Source: Manis javanica
Lineage: Eukaryota; Chordata; Mammalia; Pholidota; Manidae
NCBI RefSeq assembly: GCF_040802235.1
Contig: NC_133156.1
Coordinates: 24,509,343 to 24,573,342, forward strand
DNA: 64,000 nucleotides
Reading direction: 5' to 3'
Shown piece by piece: positions 12,130 to 20,629 of this stretch (its first letter is position 1; the number at the start of each line of letters is the position of its first letter). The position numbers were made by a program, and so were the translations under genes. The notes beneath the pieces are model-generated. The model searched no databases. It was given only the letters and a program-made list of their open reading frames with translations, and had not been told where the DNA came from.

Positions 12130-13335
12130 TCCTGCCCCTTTAAGACTTTCAAAAAGCACTCTCCAAACCAAACCAACAACAGCAACAATGAAAGAGGGAA
12201 TAGAAAAAGAGAGAAAAAAAAAAGGAGAAAACACGCGATTTGTTTTTGTCCTCAAGCACCGGTCCCAGGCACCTGCTCACTGGTCCTGCTGCCCTGCCTC
12301 CCTAGCACCAGGGTCCCTGTCCCTTCATGGCTTCCAAAAAGCACCTGGACACCAGTCCCGCAGGGAAAAATGCGTGATATTCTTTGTCGTCATGCGCCGG
12401 TCCCAGGCACCCGCTCACCAGTGCCGCCACCCTGCCTCCCTAGCACCGGGGTCCTTGTCCCTTTAAGGCTTCCAAATAGCACTCGCCAAAAAGAGAAAAA
12501 AAAAAAAGGGAAAAAACACGCAATTTCCTCCGTCCTCAGGTGCCGGTCTCAGGCACTCGCCCTCCGGTCCCGCAGGGAAAAACGCGGGATATTCTTTGTC
12601 CTCGGGTGCCAGTCCCAGGCACCCACTCACCAGTCCTGCTGCCTTGCCTTTCTAGCACCGGGGTCCCTGTCCCTTTAAGGCTTCCAAAAAGCACTCGCCA
12701 AAAAGAGAAAAAAAAAAGGGAAAAACACGCGATTTCCTCCGTCCTCAGGTGCCAGTCTCAGGCACCCGCCCACCGGTCCCGCAGGGAAAAACGCCCGATA
12801 TTCTTTGTCCTCAGGTGCTGGTCCCAGGCACCCACTCACCGGTCCTGCTGCTCTGCCTCCCTAGCACCAGGGTCCCTTTCCCTTTAAGGCTTCCAAAAAG
12901 CACTCTCCAAAAAGAGGGGGAAAAGAAGGGGGGGGAAATGCATGATTTCCTCCGTCCTCAGGCGCCGGTCTCAGGCACCCGCCCTCCAGTCCCACATGGA
13001 AAAATGCGGGATATTCATTGTCCTTAGGTGCCGGTCCCAGGCACCTGCTCACCCGTCCTGCTGCTCTGCCTCCCTACCACTGGGGTCCCTGTCCCTTTAA
13101 GGCTTCCAAAAAGCACACTCCAAAAAGAGAAAAAAAAGGGGAAAAACGCACGATTTCCTCCGTCCTCAGGTGCTGGTCTCAGGCACCCGCCCACCGGTCC
13201 CGTAGGGAAAAACACGCAATATTCTTTGTCCTTAGGCGCCGGTCCCAGGCACCCGCTCACTGGTCCTGCCACCCTGCCTCCCTAGCAACGGGGTCCCTGT
13301 CCCTTTAAGGCTTCCAAGAAGCACTCTCCAAAAAA
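12130..13335 (-). repeat. L1-A 5' UTR tandem monomers, unit about 210 bp
   Basis: A landmark 'ctttaaggct' recurs at 12461, 12673, 12882, 13095 and 13303, giving spacings of 212, 209, 213 and 208 bp, with shorter or decayed units near 12325 and 12140. Each unit holds two GC- and CpG-rich boxes of 'ggtcccaggcacc' or 'ggtctcaggcacc' type and an A-rich block of the AAAAAGAGAAAAAAA type. In mouse L1, promoter activity lies in tandem 5' monomers of about 200 bp, and position suggests the same role here. L1-D has only one such region and L1-C essentially none. Long open frames across the array (for example 11887-12678 +) result from the repetition. Confidence 0.9.
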
Positions 13336-13597
13336 AAAAATATAACCGCTCCGGTTTCTTTCTACCCACCGGGAGCTGGGGGGAGGGGTGCTCGCGTCCC
13401 GCCGGGCTGGGGCTTGTATCTTACCCCCTTCGCAAGGCGCTGGGTTCTTGCAGGTGTGGATGTGGTCCGGATGTTGTCCTGTGTCCTCTGGTCTCTATTT
13501 TAGGAAGATTTTTCTTTGTTATATTTTCATAGCTCTATGTGTTTTTGGGAGGAGATTTCCACTGCTCTACTCACGCCGCCATCCTGGCTCCGCCCCC
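13336..13597 (-). promoter_or_regulatory. L1-A 5' terminal region upstream of the monomers
   Basis: The unique L1 5' end on the minus strand. It begins with a GGCGGAGCCAGGATGGCGGCG-like start that contains a YY1-type GATGGCGGC core (complement of 'gccgccatcc' at 13575-13584), as found at position 10-20 of many mammalian L1s. The region aligns by eye with 47263-47520 of L1-D. Promoter function is inferred from family knowledge. Confidence 0.65.
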
Positions 13598-13610
13598 GAT
13601 TGAAACTTTT
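13598..13610 (+). repeat. Target-site duplication of L1-A, right copy
   Basis: Exact repeat (gattgaaactttt) of 4699-4711, directly next to the L1 5' end. In the paralogous locus near 54957-54985 only one diverged copy of this site exists, without an insertion. Confidence 0.9.
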
Positions 13611-13879
13611 AAAGTAGAATGGGTGACCTTAATTTTAATAATGTTTACTTTTCCTATCTTAATGCCCTAAATGTCTTACATTCAGAACCACATTATCATT
13701 TATGCCATTGGAAATTGTCAATACCAGCTCTTTGTGCCAAATATCAAATTGACTTTGGATTTCTTTCTTTATTTAAAGTAGGAAATTCACACAAAATATC
13801 CTACACAATGAGAATTAAATGAATGAATTTGTAGACTTAAATTCATTTCCCTAAAACAAAATTGCATTGGGTAAATGTC

Positions 13880-14361
13880 TGTATTAGATTCCCATTGCTG
13901 CTGTAACAAGTTATCACACTAGTGGCTTAAAATAGGCAAATGTGTTTGTAGAATTCTGGAGGTCACAGCCCCAAATCATCCTTATTGGGTTAAAGTCAAG
14001 AAGTATGCAGGAGTGGAGTCCTTCTACAGACTCAGTGGAGACTCTGTTCCCTTCCTATTCCAGCTCCTAGAGGTCACCTGCATTCTTGGCTAATGGCTGT
14101 TCCTCTGTCTTCAAAGCCAGCAGCTTGACATTTCCAAATCTCTACCTGACAGTAACTCTTCTTCCTCCCTGTGTTTGGGAATAATTGTCATTACCTCACA
14201 CAGCCAACATGATCAGGGCTAATCTTTCTAAAGCCAGCTTTAGATAGCAACCTTACTCCATCTGCTTCCTTAATCCTCCCTCACTATAAAAAATAAGATA
14301 TTTAAGGTTCTGGAAATTAGGATGTGGACATCTTTTGGAGGATCCTATGCTACCTATTACA
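13880..14361 (-). mobile_element. MLT1-like MaLR LTR, copy 1
   Basis: Plus-strand landmarks are 'tgtattagattcccattgctgctgtaacaa' (described here, positions 13880-13909), 'ggcttaaaata' and 'ttctggaggtca'. The right end, 'ctacctattaca', is the complement of a TGTAAT LTR start. This is the reverse complement of the usual MaLR LTR layout, including the AATAAA-to-end part. A paralogous copy stands at 55236-55685. Family name from memory of consensus character. Confidence 0.55.
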
Positions 14362-14711
14362 GTGTTTTCATGAGTGTATTATTTGGTGTCACTCAAGAGC
14401 CCTTGTATGAAAGAATCAAGCACAGAATGTATCACAGCCTCTGGGATGAGTGAATACACGTTTCCTTAACAATCACAAGTAGAAATGAACTTTGTGGTTA
14501 CCTACACTAGACTCCAGCTCAGGACAACAGTCTTGCTGCTGAAAAGATTCACAGACACGAACCTGTGGCACCAATGTCACTCAGGATCTCATAAATGCAG
14601 GGTCTCTGTGCTCACCAGAACTTGCTGAATCAGAATCAAAATTTGAACTAACTTCCTGGGTGACCCACTGGCATACTCAAGCTGGAAAAGAGCTGGTCTA
14701 GAATTAGGTTT

Positions 14712-14850
14712 CACCCTCTCATGTTGACATTTGGAGCAGGATAATTATTTGTGTTGGGTGCTGTCCTGTGCACTGTAGGTGCTGAGCATCATCCCTTTAG
14801 ACATGGCCAAATATCCCCAAGGGCAAAATCCTCTCTGGCTGAGAACCACT
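14712..14850 (-). mobile_element. MER5A-like hAT DNA transposon relic, copy 1
   Basis: Contains 'gtgctgtcctgtgcactgta', 'gacatggccaaatat' and the terminal 'ggctgagaaccact', in the order of a MER5A (hAT-Charlie) non-autonomous element in reverse. Its duplicate is at 56042-56186. Confidence 0.6.
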
Positions 14851-15094
14851 TGCCCAGAGGTAGAACCAGAAGCATCCTGACAGAATTACCACCAAGGTCC
14901 CATCCCTTACTCAGACTAAAACTTTGGGAAGATCTCTAAACTCCACTTCTGTAAGGAACATGTAGTCCATAGTGGTGCTACCTCATAGAATAGACTTTCA
15001 TAAACTTTAAACCAAAGTATCCATCAATGATGAATGGGTAAAGAAGACGTGGTACATATACACAACAGAATGTTATTTAGTCAAAAAGGACAAA

Positions 15095-16029
15095 TGATGC
15101 CAGAGTTCTTATTTGTGGAGTCAAAGAATGAGTTTAGCAAACACTCAAGGTAGCAGAGCCAAGAAGAGGCTTTTATTTAGGGACAAAGTATGAGGAAAGA
15201 GCTCCTGGCTTGTGCCAGGAGGGGACACGAGCATCCATAGTTATGCATTTTCTAGGGGTTTATAGGCAGTTAAGAGACAAAGGGCTAGGGATGCAGACCT
15301 GCCAAAAGGTCCCCAAATGTATATCTTTGAAGAGACACTAAGTTTCTTATCAGTCTTCCAGGTTTTTTTGCAAAGTTATCAACACAAGAAATTTACTGCT
15401 TTGATTCTTTTCCAGAATAGCAGCTCCTCAGTCTGGGAGCAGATTCTTTCTCAGAAGAGTAGCTTCTTGGTCTGGGAGCATGTCAATCAAGACTGCCTGT
15501 TCTGCTCCCAAGGTGGGCTGAGTTATTGTCTGTTTTGTTAAGAAACTTACTTTTTGATTTCTTGAGTTTAAAAATGCAATATTGTCTTTAAGATGGAGTC
15601 CTTCCTGTTTTCACTATGCTGTTTATGATTGGGTTTTCTTGCCATTATTAATTGTCCAGGTTGCAAATTATTTGACTTAGGGCTGGAGGAAGAAAAGCAG
15701 CATCTGGGTAAAGTTAAAGAAAATAAGCTGGGCCTTTTAGGAGGTTAAAGTAAATATTACAATAGCCTGGCATAATTGACACAATAAAGACATGGGTTAT
15801 GCCAAGGTGTATTCTTATCTGGGGGATATTCAAACATTCCAGTCCAAGTTACTTCTGGCTTTTTAGTTTTAATTAATCTCACAGAAGAATGCTTATATTC
15901 CTAGTTTGATTTTTACTTTAGAGAGTTAATATGACTCTGACTTAGCTTAATTGTTTAATATGGAGTTTTGGTAGGCATCTTTTTCTGGGGGCCCTCACCC
16001 TACTGTGTCTAAACCTGCAGACCCTGCCA
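15095..16029 (-). mobile_element. Solo LTR of the ERV-A family
   Basis: On the minus strand the element starts TGGCAGGGTC (16029) and ends with AATAAAAGCCTCTTC then 'accttgagtgtttgc' and 'ctctggcatca' at 15095. This end matches the LTR ends of ERV-A (17039 and 19995) closely. It splits an L1 exactly between piece 1 and piece 2. A possible 4-bp duplication 'caaa' lies at 15091-15094 and 16032-16035, but the right copy is 2 bp off the TG/CA boundary. No internal sequence is present, as expected after LTR-LTR recombination. At 935 bp it is longer than the ERV-A 5' LTR. Confidence 0.8.
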
Positions 16030-16457
16030 CCCAAAGAAATCCTGCCATGAGAAATAACATGGGTGGACCTGGAGGGCATTATGCTAAGTGAAATAAGCCA
16101 TATGGAGAAAAAAATAACATAAAATTTCACTCATGTGGAATCTAACCACAAAGTAAAACAAAATGAACAAAACAACAGTAGACTCATTGACACATAGAAG
16201 TAACTGGTGGTTACCATGGGGGAGTAGAAAAATAAAGCAAAACTGATATAACAAAATACAGCAGACTCACAGACACCAAGACGTGACTAGAGGTTACCAA
16301 AGGGGAAGGGTTGTGGAGGGAAGGAGAAATAAAGAGGAACTATAATTCTCAATCACAGTACAGGTAAGTCACAGGAAGGCATTACACCAAAGAGAAGACA
16401 ATAAATTACTCTATAACATCTTCCTATGCTGATAGACTGTGACCACAGTAGAAAGGG

Positions 16458-17039
16458 TGAGGATGAGACAGGTAGCATAGGTTTAGGCAGAGTAGGGTGA
16501 GGGCCTCCGGAGAAAAAACAGAGCAAGATAATTACAGTCAGAACAATGAAACAATGTGCAAAGAAGTCTCTATCAAAACTCTGTGTTAAACATTATGCAA
16601 AGTCACACTAATTCTCCAGGTTAGAGATACCAGAGTAAGAATATAGACATCTTCGATGAGATCAGTTAAAGCTCAAAAGGCCAGGAGCAACTTGGCCTGG
16701 AATGTTTGAGTCTTCTGCAAATAAAGAAGAGTATCTCAGCATAACCCACAACTTCACTGTAAACAGCCTTGGCAAACAGACAGCCCAGCCCATCCTGGGG
16801 GCAGGGCAGGTGGTACAAGTCTGCACCCCTAGCCCTTCACCCACATTCCTGAAAATCCTCAACCGATTATAAATCCCTTAGACAATGAGCCAACCACAGA
16901 CTCTCTTGTCCCCTCCTGGCATAAGCTGGGAGCTCTGTCTTCTCGCTTTATCTCTAAATAAAATCCTCTACCTGGCTCTCCTACTTTGAGTGTTTGCAAA
17001 GTTCATTCTCCAGCTGTGTGAACAAGAACCCTGGCATCA
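16458..17039 (+). repeat. ERV-A 5' LTR
   Basis: Begins TGAGGATGAG and ends CCTGGCATCA. A polyadenylation signal AATAAA lies near 16956 inside 'ctctaaataaaatcctctacctgg', and R/U5 carries 'gagtgtttgcaaagttcattc'. The last 190 bp match 19801-19995 and the end of the solo LTR. The 5' limit is inferred from the L1 breakpoint. Confidence 0.75.
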
Positions 17040-17043
17040 TCTT

Positions 17044-17061
17044 TGGGGGCTCATCGGGGAT
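17044..17061 (+). other. ERV-A primer-binding site, tRNA-Pro type
   Basis: TGGGGGCTCATCGGGGAT stands four bases after the CA end of the LTR. It differs at two positions from the complement of the 3' end of tRNA-Pro that primes murine-leukaemia-type viruses. The location and match support a class I (gammaretroviral) origin. Confidence 0.8.
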
Positions 17062-18543
17062 CACTGTGGAGGTGAGTATCCGCATCCAATCCTGCCTTTT
17101 CTTTCACTCTCCTTATAGAAGGAAGCTGTCTATGACACAGCATTGGGTGCTCATCAGCCTCTTAAATGGGACTAGCCCAACTACTGATCTCAGAGTCTCA
17201 AGTGACAGGTTCCCCTGCATCTCCCTCAGTGGATCCCCCATCTCCCGTGGGAGCTGGGAAAGTCACCTGAGTGGAGGCCGGGATTCCCTTTCAGAGGCTC
17301 TCCTTGAATGCGAGGGACTGAGGAAGGCTGTGGGCAACTGTGAGGGTCCAGGCTGAGGCTACACCGCAGTGGCTCCTCAAAGGCCCATGTGTCTGGAATC
17401 AGACCCCGACAGCCCGACTGGGTGTCCATGAGGAGTGTCTCTCTCTCACTCTTCCAGCCTGCCTTTTCAGGCCACCGTGGCCTCTGGGTGAGGCAAGGAT
17501 GCTCTTTACTTCCTTTACATGCTCTATGTGTGCCTCTAACTTCATCGTTTCATGGAATCTGATGCTCACCACCACAAGGTAGGAGATCTACACTTCATTC
17601 TTATTCCTGCCTTAATGCTACACTTTAAAAAAATCTCATAAAAATGTGTCTGGGCACCCATTAGTGACTTAAAAGATGATTAGCATTGGCTACCAGTCTT
17701 AAGTCTTGGGTGAAAGGTTTCCTGGTGTCTGCTGCTCCTTGATCCCCCACCTCTGGATAGACTGGAATATTGGGGAGTGGCTGAGCCGATTTCCTACTTT
17801 CCTATCCTAATCTGCGGACTCTGAGGGCAGACCAGATTAGTAGACAGTGGTCCTTGGATCTCGGCTCTGGCTGATTGATCCCATGGCACTGACTGAATTT
17901 CTGGCTAAGCTACTGCCTATGTAAGAGTCGCAGATGATCCCTGACCTCTTGTCTCACAGATCAGATTTGTTACAGTCAGTGACTGGCTAAATAATTCTCA
18001 GGCAGTGGCAGAAACTGGTATTTAAGAGTATAGACACCCCCCTCCACAACTGTATATGTAAATGGCCCCATTTAAACTCTAGCTATGGGTCTATTCTATT
18101 GATCTCTCTTCCTTCAAGGCAATCTTCCTGGGGCCATGGCATTTCCTTATCTGCAGCCCATGGAACTAGCAGTGAGAGGTCAAATCGTCCCTGCACTTAT
18201 CAGACAGACAGGGACCTCTTAAAGAATGATCCCAACTATACTGTGCTAAAGTCTGTGCAGAGAAACTAGGGTCTGGATCAGGACTCCCAGAAGGCGTAAA
18301 GTAAGGGCATACTGGTGAGGTCACCACTAGGTCCAGGGTTCTGAAGCAACTCTCACTTAGTGGGAAGACAAGAGGAAATCAAGGCAAGGTAGAGGCCATG
18401 CTGGTAAGGAGCGGTTAAGTCCAGTAGGCCTGGCAGAGGAGGAGATTGACCACTGTCACCCAGGCTCCAAGTGCAAGGGGACGCCCTCACAGAGAGAGAG
18501 AGGCCAATTAGGTGCTGGACACCTGTCTTTCTCTCTGTACCAG
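17062..18543 (+). other. ERV-A leader, non-coding
   Basis: About 1.5 kb between primer site and gag start without a convincing open frame. This would contain splice donor and packaging signals in a live provirus; neither can be placed by eye. It is long for a gammaretroviral leader. Confidence 0.55.
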
Positions 18544-19800
18544 ATGGGAGCATCCTCTTCAAGTCTAAAACTGGACACACTTCTGGCATGCATTCTGAAG
18601 AACTGGGGGCAATTTGATCCTCAGATCCTGAAGAAGTGCCTTATCTTCTGCACACAAGCCTGGCCTTAATAAAAACTCTCTGATGGAGAGGCCTGGCCTC
18701 CCAAGGCCTCCTATATATTACTGTGTAATAAGATCTGGTAGCTAGATTTATTTTGATGCAAGAAAGGGCAAATGGTTATAAGTCCCACATGCACAGGCTT
18801 TCTTTGCTCTTAGGGAAAGAAAAAAACTATGTCAAAAATGTGGATTAATTCCAGACTGTACTCCAAACCCTAATTCCTGCTCATTGACTCTGCCATGCCC
18901 ACCTTATCTAGATCCAAGTCCACTTGGCAAGAACCCCAAAAGTCAGAACACAGGAGAACTACCACCTCAAGCATCACTGACTCAATCACCAGACCAGCTT
19001 TCCCAGGGGGTGAAGAAAAGACAGTTATACCCATCCTTATTGCCCTCACAGGAAGTAACCAGTAGAGAGTGGGGACCAGCCCAGTCCATGTCCCCCTCTC
19101 CCTCCAAGGCCTGAGGCAAATTAAACAGGACATGGGTAAATTTATAGATGAACCACACAAGTACATAGAATCCTTCCAAGAACTTACTTTAACTTTCGAA
19201 CTGGCCTGGAAGGATGTTATGCTTATATTGAACCAAACCCTTACCAGAGGGAAGAAAGAAAAAAATAATCAGAGGAGCCTTAGAGTTTGGAGATGAATGC
19301 CCTACTATAAATGCAGGTGGCAAACCTCCAGAGGAGCTAACCCAAGTCCCCACTGGCTGTCAGGCAGTGCCATTCACTGACCCAGAGTGGGGCCAAGACA
19401 CAGACGATGCTGATAACTGGTACAGGAACCACTTTATGACCTATAGTTTAGAGGGGCTGAAAAGAGCACTAGTAAAACCTATAAATCATTCTAAATTATC
19501 AGCCATGAGGCAGGAAGAAAGAGAAAGTCCTTCAGTCTTCCTGGAAAGGCTCAGGGAGGCACTCGTGAAGCACACTCACATGTCCTCACAGTCCCCAGAG
19601 GGCCGAGTCCTTCTCAAGGATAAAATCATCACCCAATCGGCCCCAGATATCAGGAGGAAGTTACGAAAATTGGCATTTGGCCCACAATAAAATCTGGAGA
19701 GCCTCCTGAAGGTCACCACCTCAGTTTTCTATAATAGAGACGAGGAGGAAAAGATGGACCGGGACAGGAGAGACAACCAAAAGGCAGAGGCATTAGCCAT
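18544..19800 (+). pseudogene. ERV-A gag remnant (matrix to capsid/nucleocapsid)
   Basis: The start at 18544 reads MGASSSSLKLD, an N-myristoylation signal with Gly2, followed by a matrix-like helix region with WGQFDPQ and FCTQAW before a stop near 18668. Capsid similarity resumes at about 19105: GLRQIKQDMGKF, EPHKYIESFQELTLTFELAW and LILNQTLT. After a shift it continues at 19367-19690 with FLERLREALVKHTHMS and KDKIITQSAPDIRRKLRKL, which is major-homology-region-like and C-terminal capsid character. A stop at 19688-19690 precedes a charged stretch (DEEEKMDRDRRDNQKAEALA). The gag sequence breaks into LTR sequence at about 19801. Confidence 0.85.
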
Positions 19801-19995
19801 GTTCCTGAAAACCTTCAACTGATGATAAATCCTTTAGACAATGAGCCAACCACAGACTCTCTTGTCCCCTCCTCATGTGAGCCAGGAGCTCTGTCTTTTC
19901 ACTTTATCTCTAAATAAAAGCCTCTACCTGGCTCTCCTACCTTGAGTGTTTGTGAAGTTCATTTTTCAGCTCCACGAATAAGAACCCTGGCATCA
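19801..19995 (+). repeat. ERV-A 3' LTR, truncated
   Basis: Matches 16848-17039 from 'ttcctgaaaa' through 'gacaatgagccaaccacagactctcttgtcccctcc' (19838-19873), the AATAAA region and the ending CCTGGCATCA. All upstream U3 is missing. The gag text 'ccatgttcctgaaa' and the LTR text 'ccacattcctgaaa' share the bases at the junction, which suggests recombination at short homology. Confidence 0.82.
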
Positions 19996-20165
19996 AGGAC
20001 CTGACAATATGGGTGAATGTTGAAACCACTGTGTTGTTTATGTGAAACCATCATAAGATTGCATATCAATGATGCTTTAATAAAAAAGTTCCCTTCTTGA
20101 TTGAATGATGGCTATGCTTTCACTGTATGGCCTAATCAGGATGATTTAATATCTTTCCACACGAT

Positions 20166-20629
20166 ATGGGAAATGAATTCAAGCATCTAAAGGTGTTATA
20201 TAAGTTGGGCATGAAAAATGCCATTTATAACCCAGAACATAATGACTCAAATGAGGAGTTGTTTATAATAAAGAAGAAGAAATTGGTGCTTCAAACAGCT
20301 CGCCCATCCCTCTGTGACTCCCTAGTGGCTCTTCTTGCCCCTCACTTAGGACAACACATAAATGTGGTTACTCATTCTGTAGCAGACATCAGAGAGACAG
20401 AGACAATGTAGGGATGAAAGACAGTACAATCTGATATTTAGAGTAAGTTTAAAGGGCCCATGAAGGTCACAGATACTCAGATGGAGGCTGATTTAATAAA
20501 GGCTGGAGTGGATAAAAAGAAATTGGATGGAAATCAGAATAAAATGTTTTTGTAACTGTGGCAGCAATTGAAACTGGAGCAGCAGTTCCAGACATAGGGT
20601 GATGCAAGGAACAAGAAATAGAAGACAGA
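20166..20629 (+). pseudogene. ERV-B gag 3' remnant
   Basis: The open part at 20166-20411 has LVALLAPHLGQHINVVTHSVADIRE. After stops comes EADLIKAGVDKKKLDG at about 20486-20535. The stretch around 20458-20570 recurs in ERV-C (complement of about 31290-31400), which identifies it as viral rather than flanking. No zinc knuckle is visible. L1-B interrupts it at 20629. Confidence 0.6.
20617..20629 (+). repeat. Target-site duplication of L1-B, left copy
   Basis: aatagaagacaga, repeated exactly at 24409-24421 after the L1 poly(A). Confidence 0.85.

Larger units (their letters stand above)
4712..13597 (-). mobile_element. L1-A: L1 retrotransposon with long retroviral 3' extension
   Basis: A minus-strand LINE-1 flanked by an exact 13-bp target-site duplication. 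Read on the minus strand, it starts at 13597 with a canonical GGGGGCGGAGCCAGGATGG-type 5' end. It continues through a monomeric 5' UTR (about 13335-12130), ORF1 (11777-10921), ORF2 (10728-6916) and a 3' UTR ending near 6570 in an A-rich tail of AAAGAAAG repeats (about 6575-6540). It then runs on for about 1.8 kb through a retroviral env/LTR-like segment to a terminal poly(A) at 4716. Total length is 8886 bp, against about 6-7 kb for a usual full-length L1. Both ORFs carry frameshifts, so it is not expected to move by itself. It is the best preserved L1 here together with L1-E. The duplicated locus at about 54.95 kb lacks it. Confidence 0.93.
4190..15011 (+). repeat. Segmental duplication, copy 1 (interrupted by L1-A)
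   Basis: Excluding the L1-A insertion (4712-13597), this stretch is collinear with about 54020-56365. Matching landmarks in the same order are: 'gaaattttga' (4691 and about 54957); 'gtgaccttaattttaataatg' (13622 and about 54991); an MLT1-like LTR (13880 and 55236); 'ggtgtcactcaag' or its variant (about 14386 and about 55712); a MER5A-like element with 'ggctgagaa' (about 14838 and 56172); and 'catcctgacaga' (about 14872 and 56210). Divergence is substantial, so the duplication is old. Copy 1 ends where an old L1 begins near 15012. The upstream limit is uncertain. Confidence 0.75.
16458..19995 (+). mobile_element. ERV-A: deleted gammaretrovirus-like provirus
   Basis: A plus-strand endogenous retrovirus inserted in an old L1. 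Order: 5' LTR (16458-17039), 4-nt spacer, tRNA-Pro-like primer-binding site (17044-17061), long leader, gag remnant (18544-19800), then only the 3' part of a second LTR (19801-19995). Protease, pol, env and the U3 of the 3' LTR are absent. The flanking L1 reads agg(g) before and agg(a) after, a plausible imperfect 4-bp target duplication as gammaretroviral integrases make. Stop codons and shifts disable gag. Confidence 0.85.
15012..20085 (+). mobile_element. Old L1 3' end, split into three pieces by an LTR and ERV-A
   Basis: Piece 1 (15012-15094) holds the ORF2 end ('atgaatgggtaaagaagacgtggtacatat'-type text, read from 15041). Piece 2 (16030-16457) resumes at 'aaagaaatcctgcc', with the 3' UTR up to 'gatagactgtgacc'. 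Piece 3 (19996-20085) is the L1 terminus 'gacctgacaatatgggtgaa' through 'ctttaataaaaaag'. The three pieces join into the same order as the intact end of L1-B (23880-24405: 'gatagacagtgactgc...gacttgacaatatggg...ctttaataaaa'). This shows that the intervening elements were inserted later. The L1 is 5' truncated. Confidence 0.87.

Noticed and set aside
11810-13308. Long plus-strand open frames, up to 263 codons, rich in Pro/Ser repeats
   Set aside because: They run through the L1-A 5' UTR monomers; the protein repeats only mirror the DNA tandem repeat, and several frames are open at once.
12130-13335. CRISPR-like regular repeat spacing
   Set aside because: The full units are homologous tandem repeats of about 210 bp with no short-repeat/unique-spacer design, in a mammalian L1.
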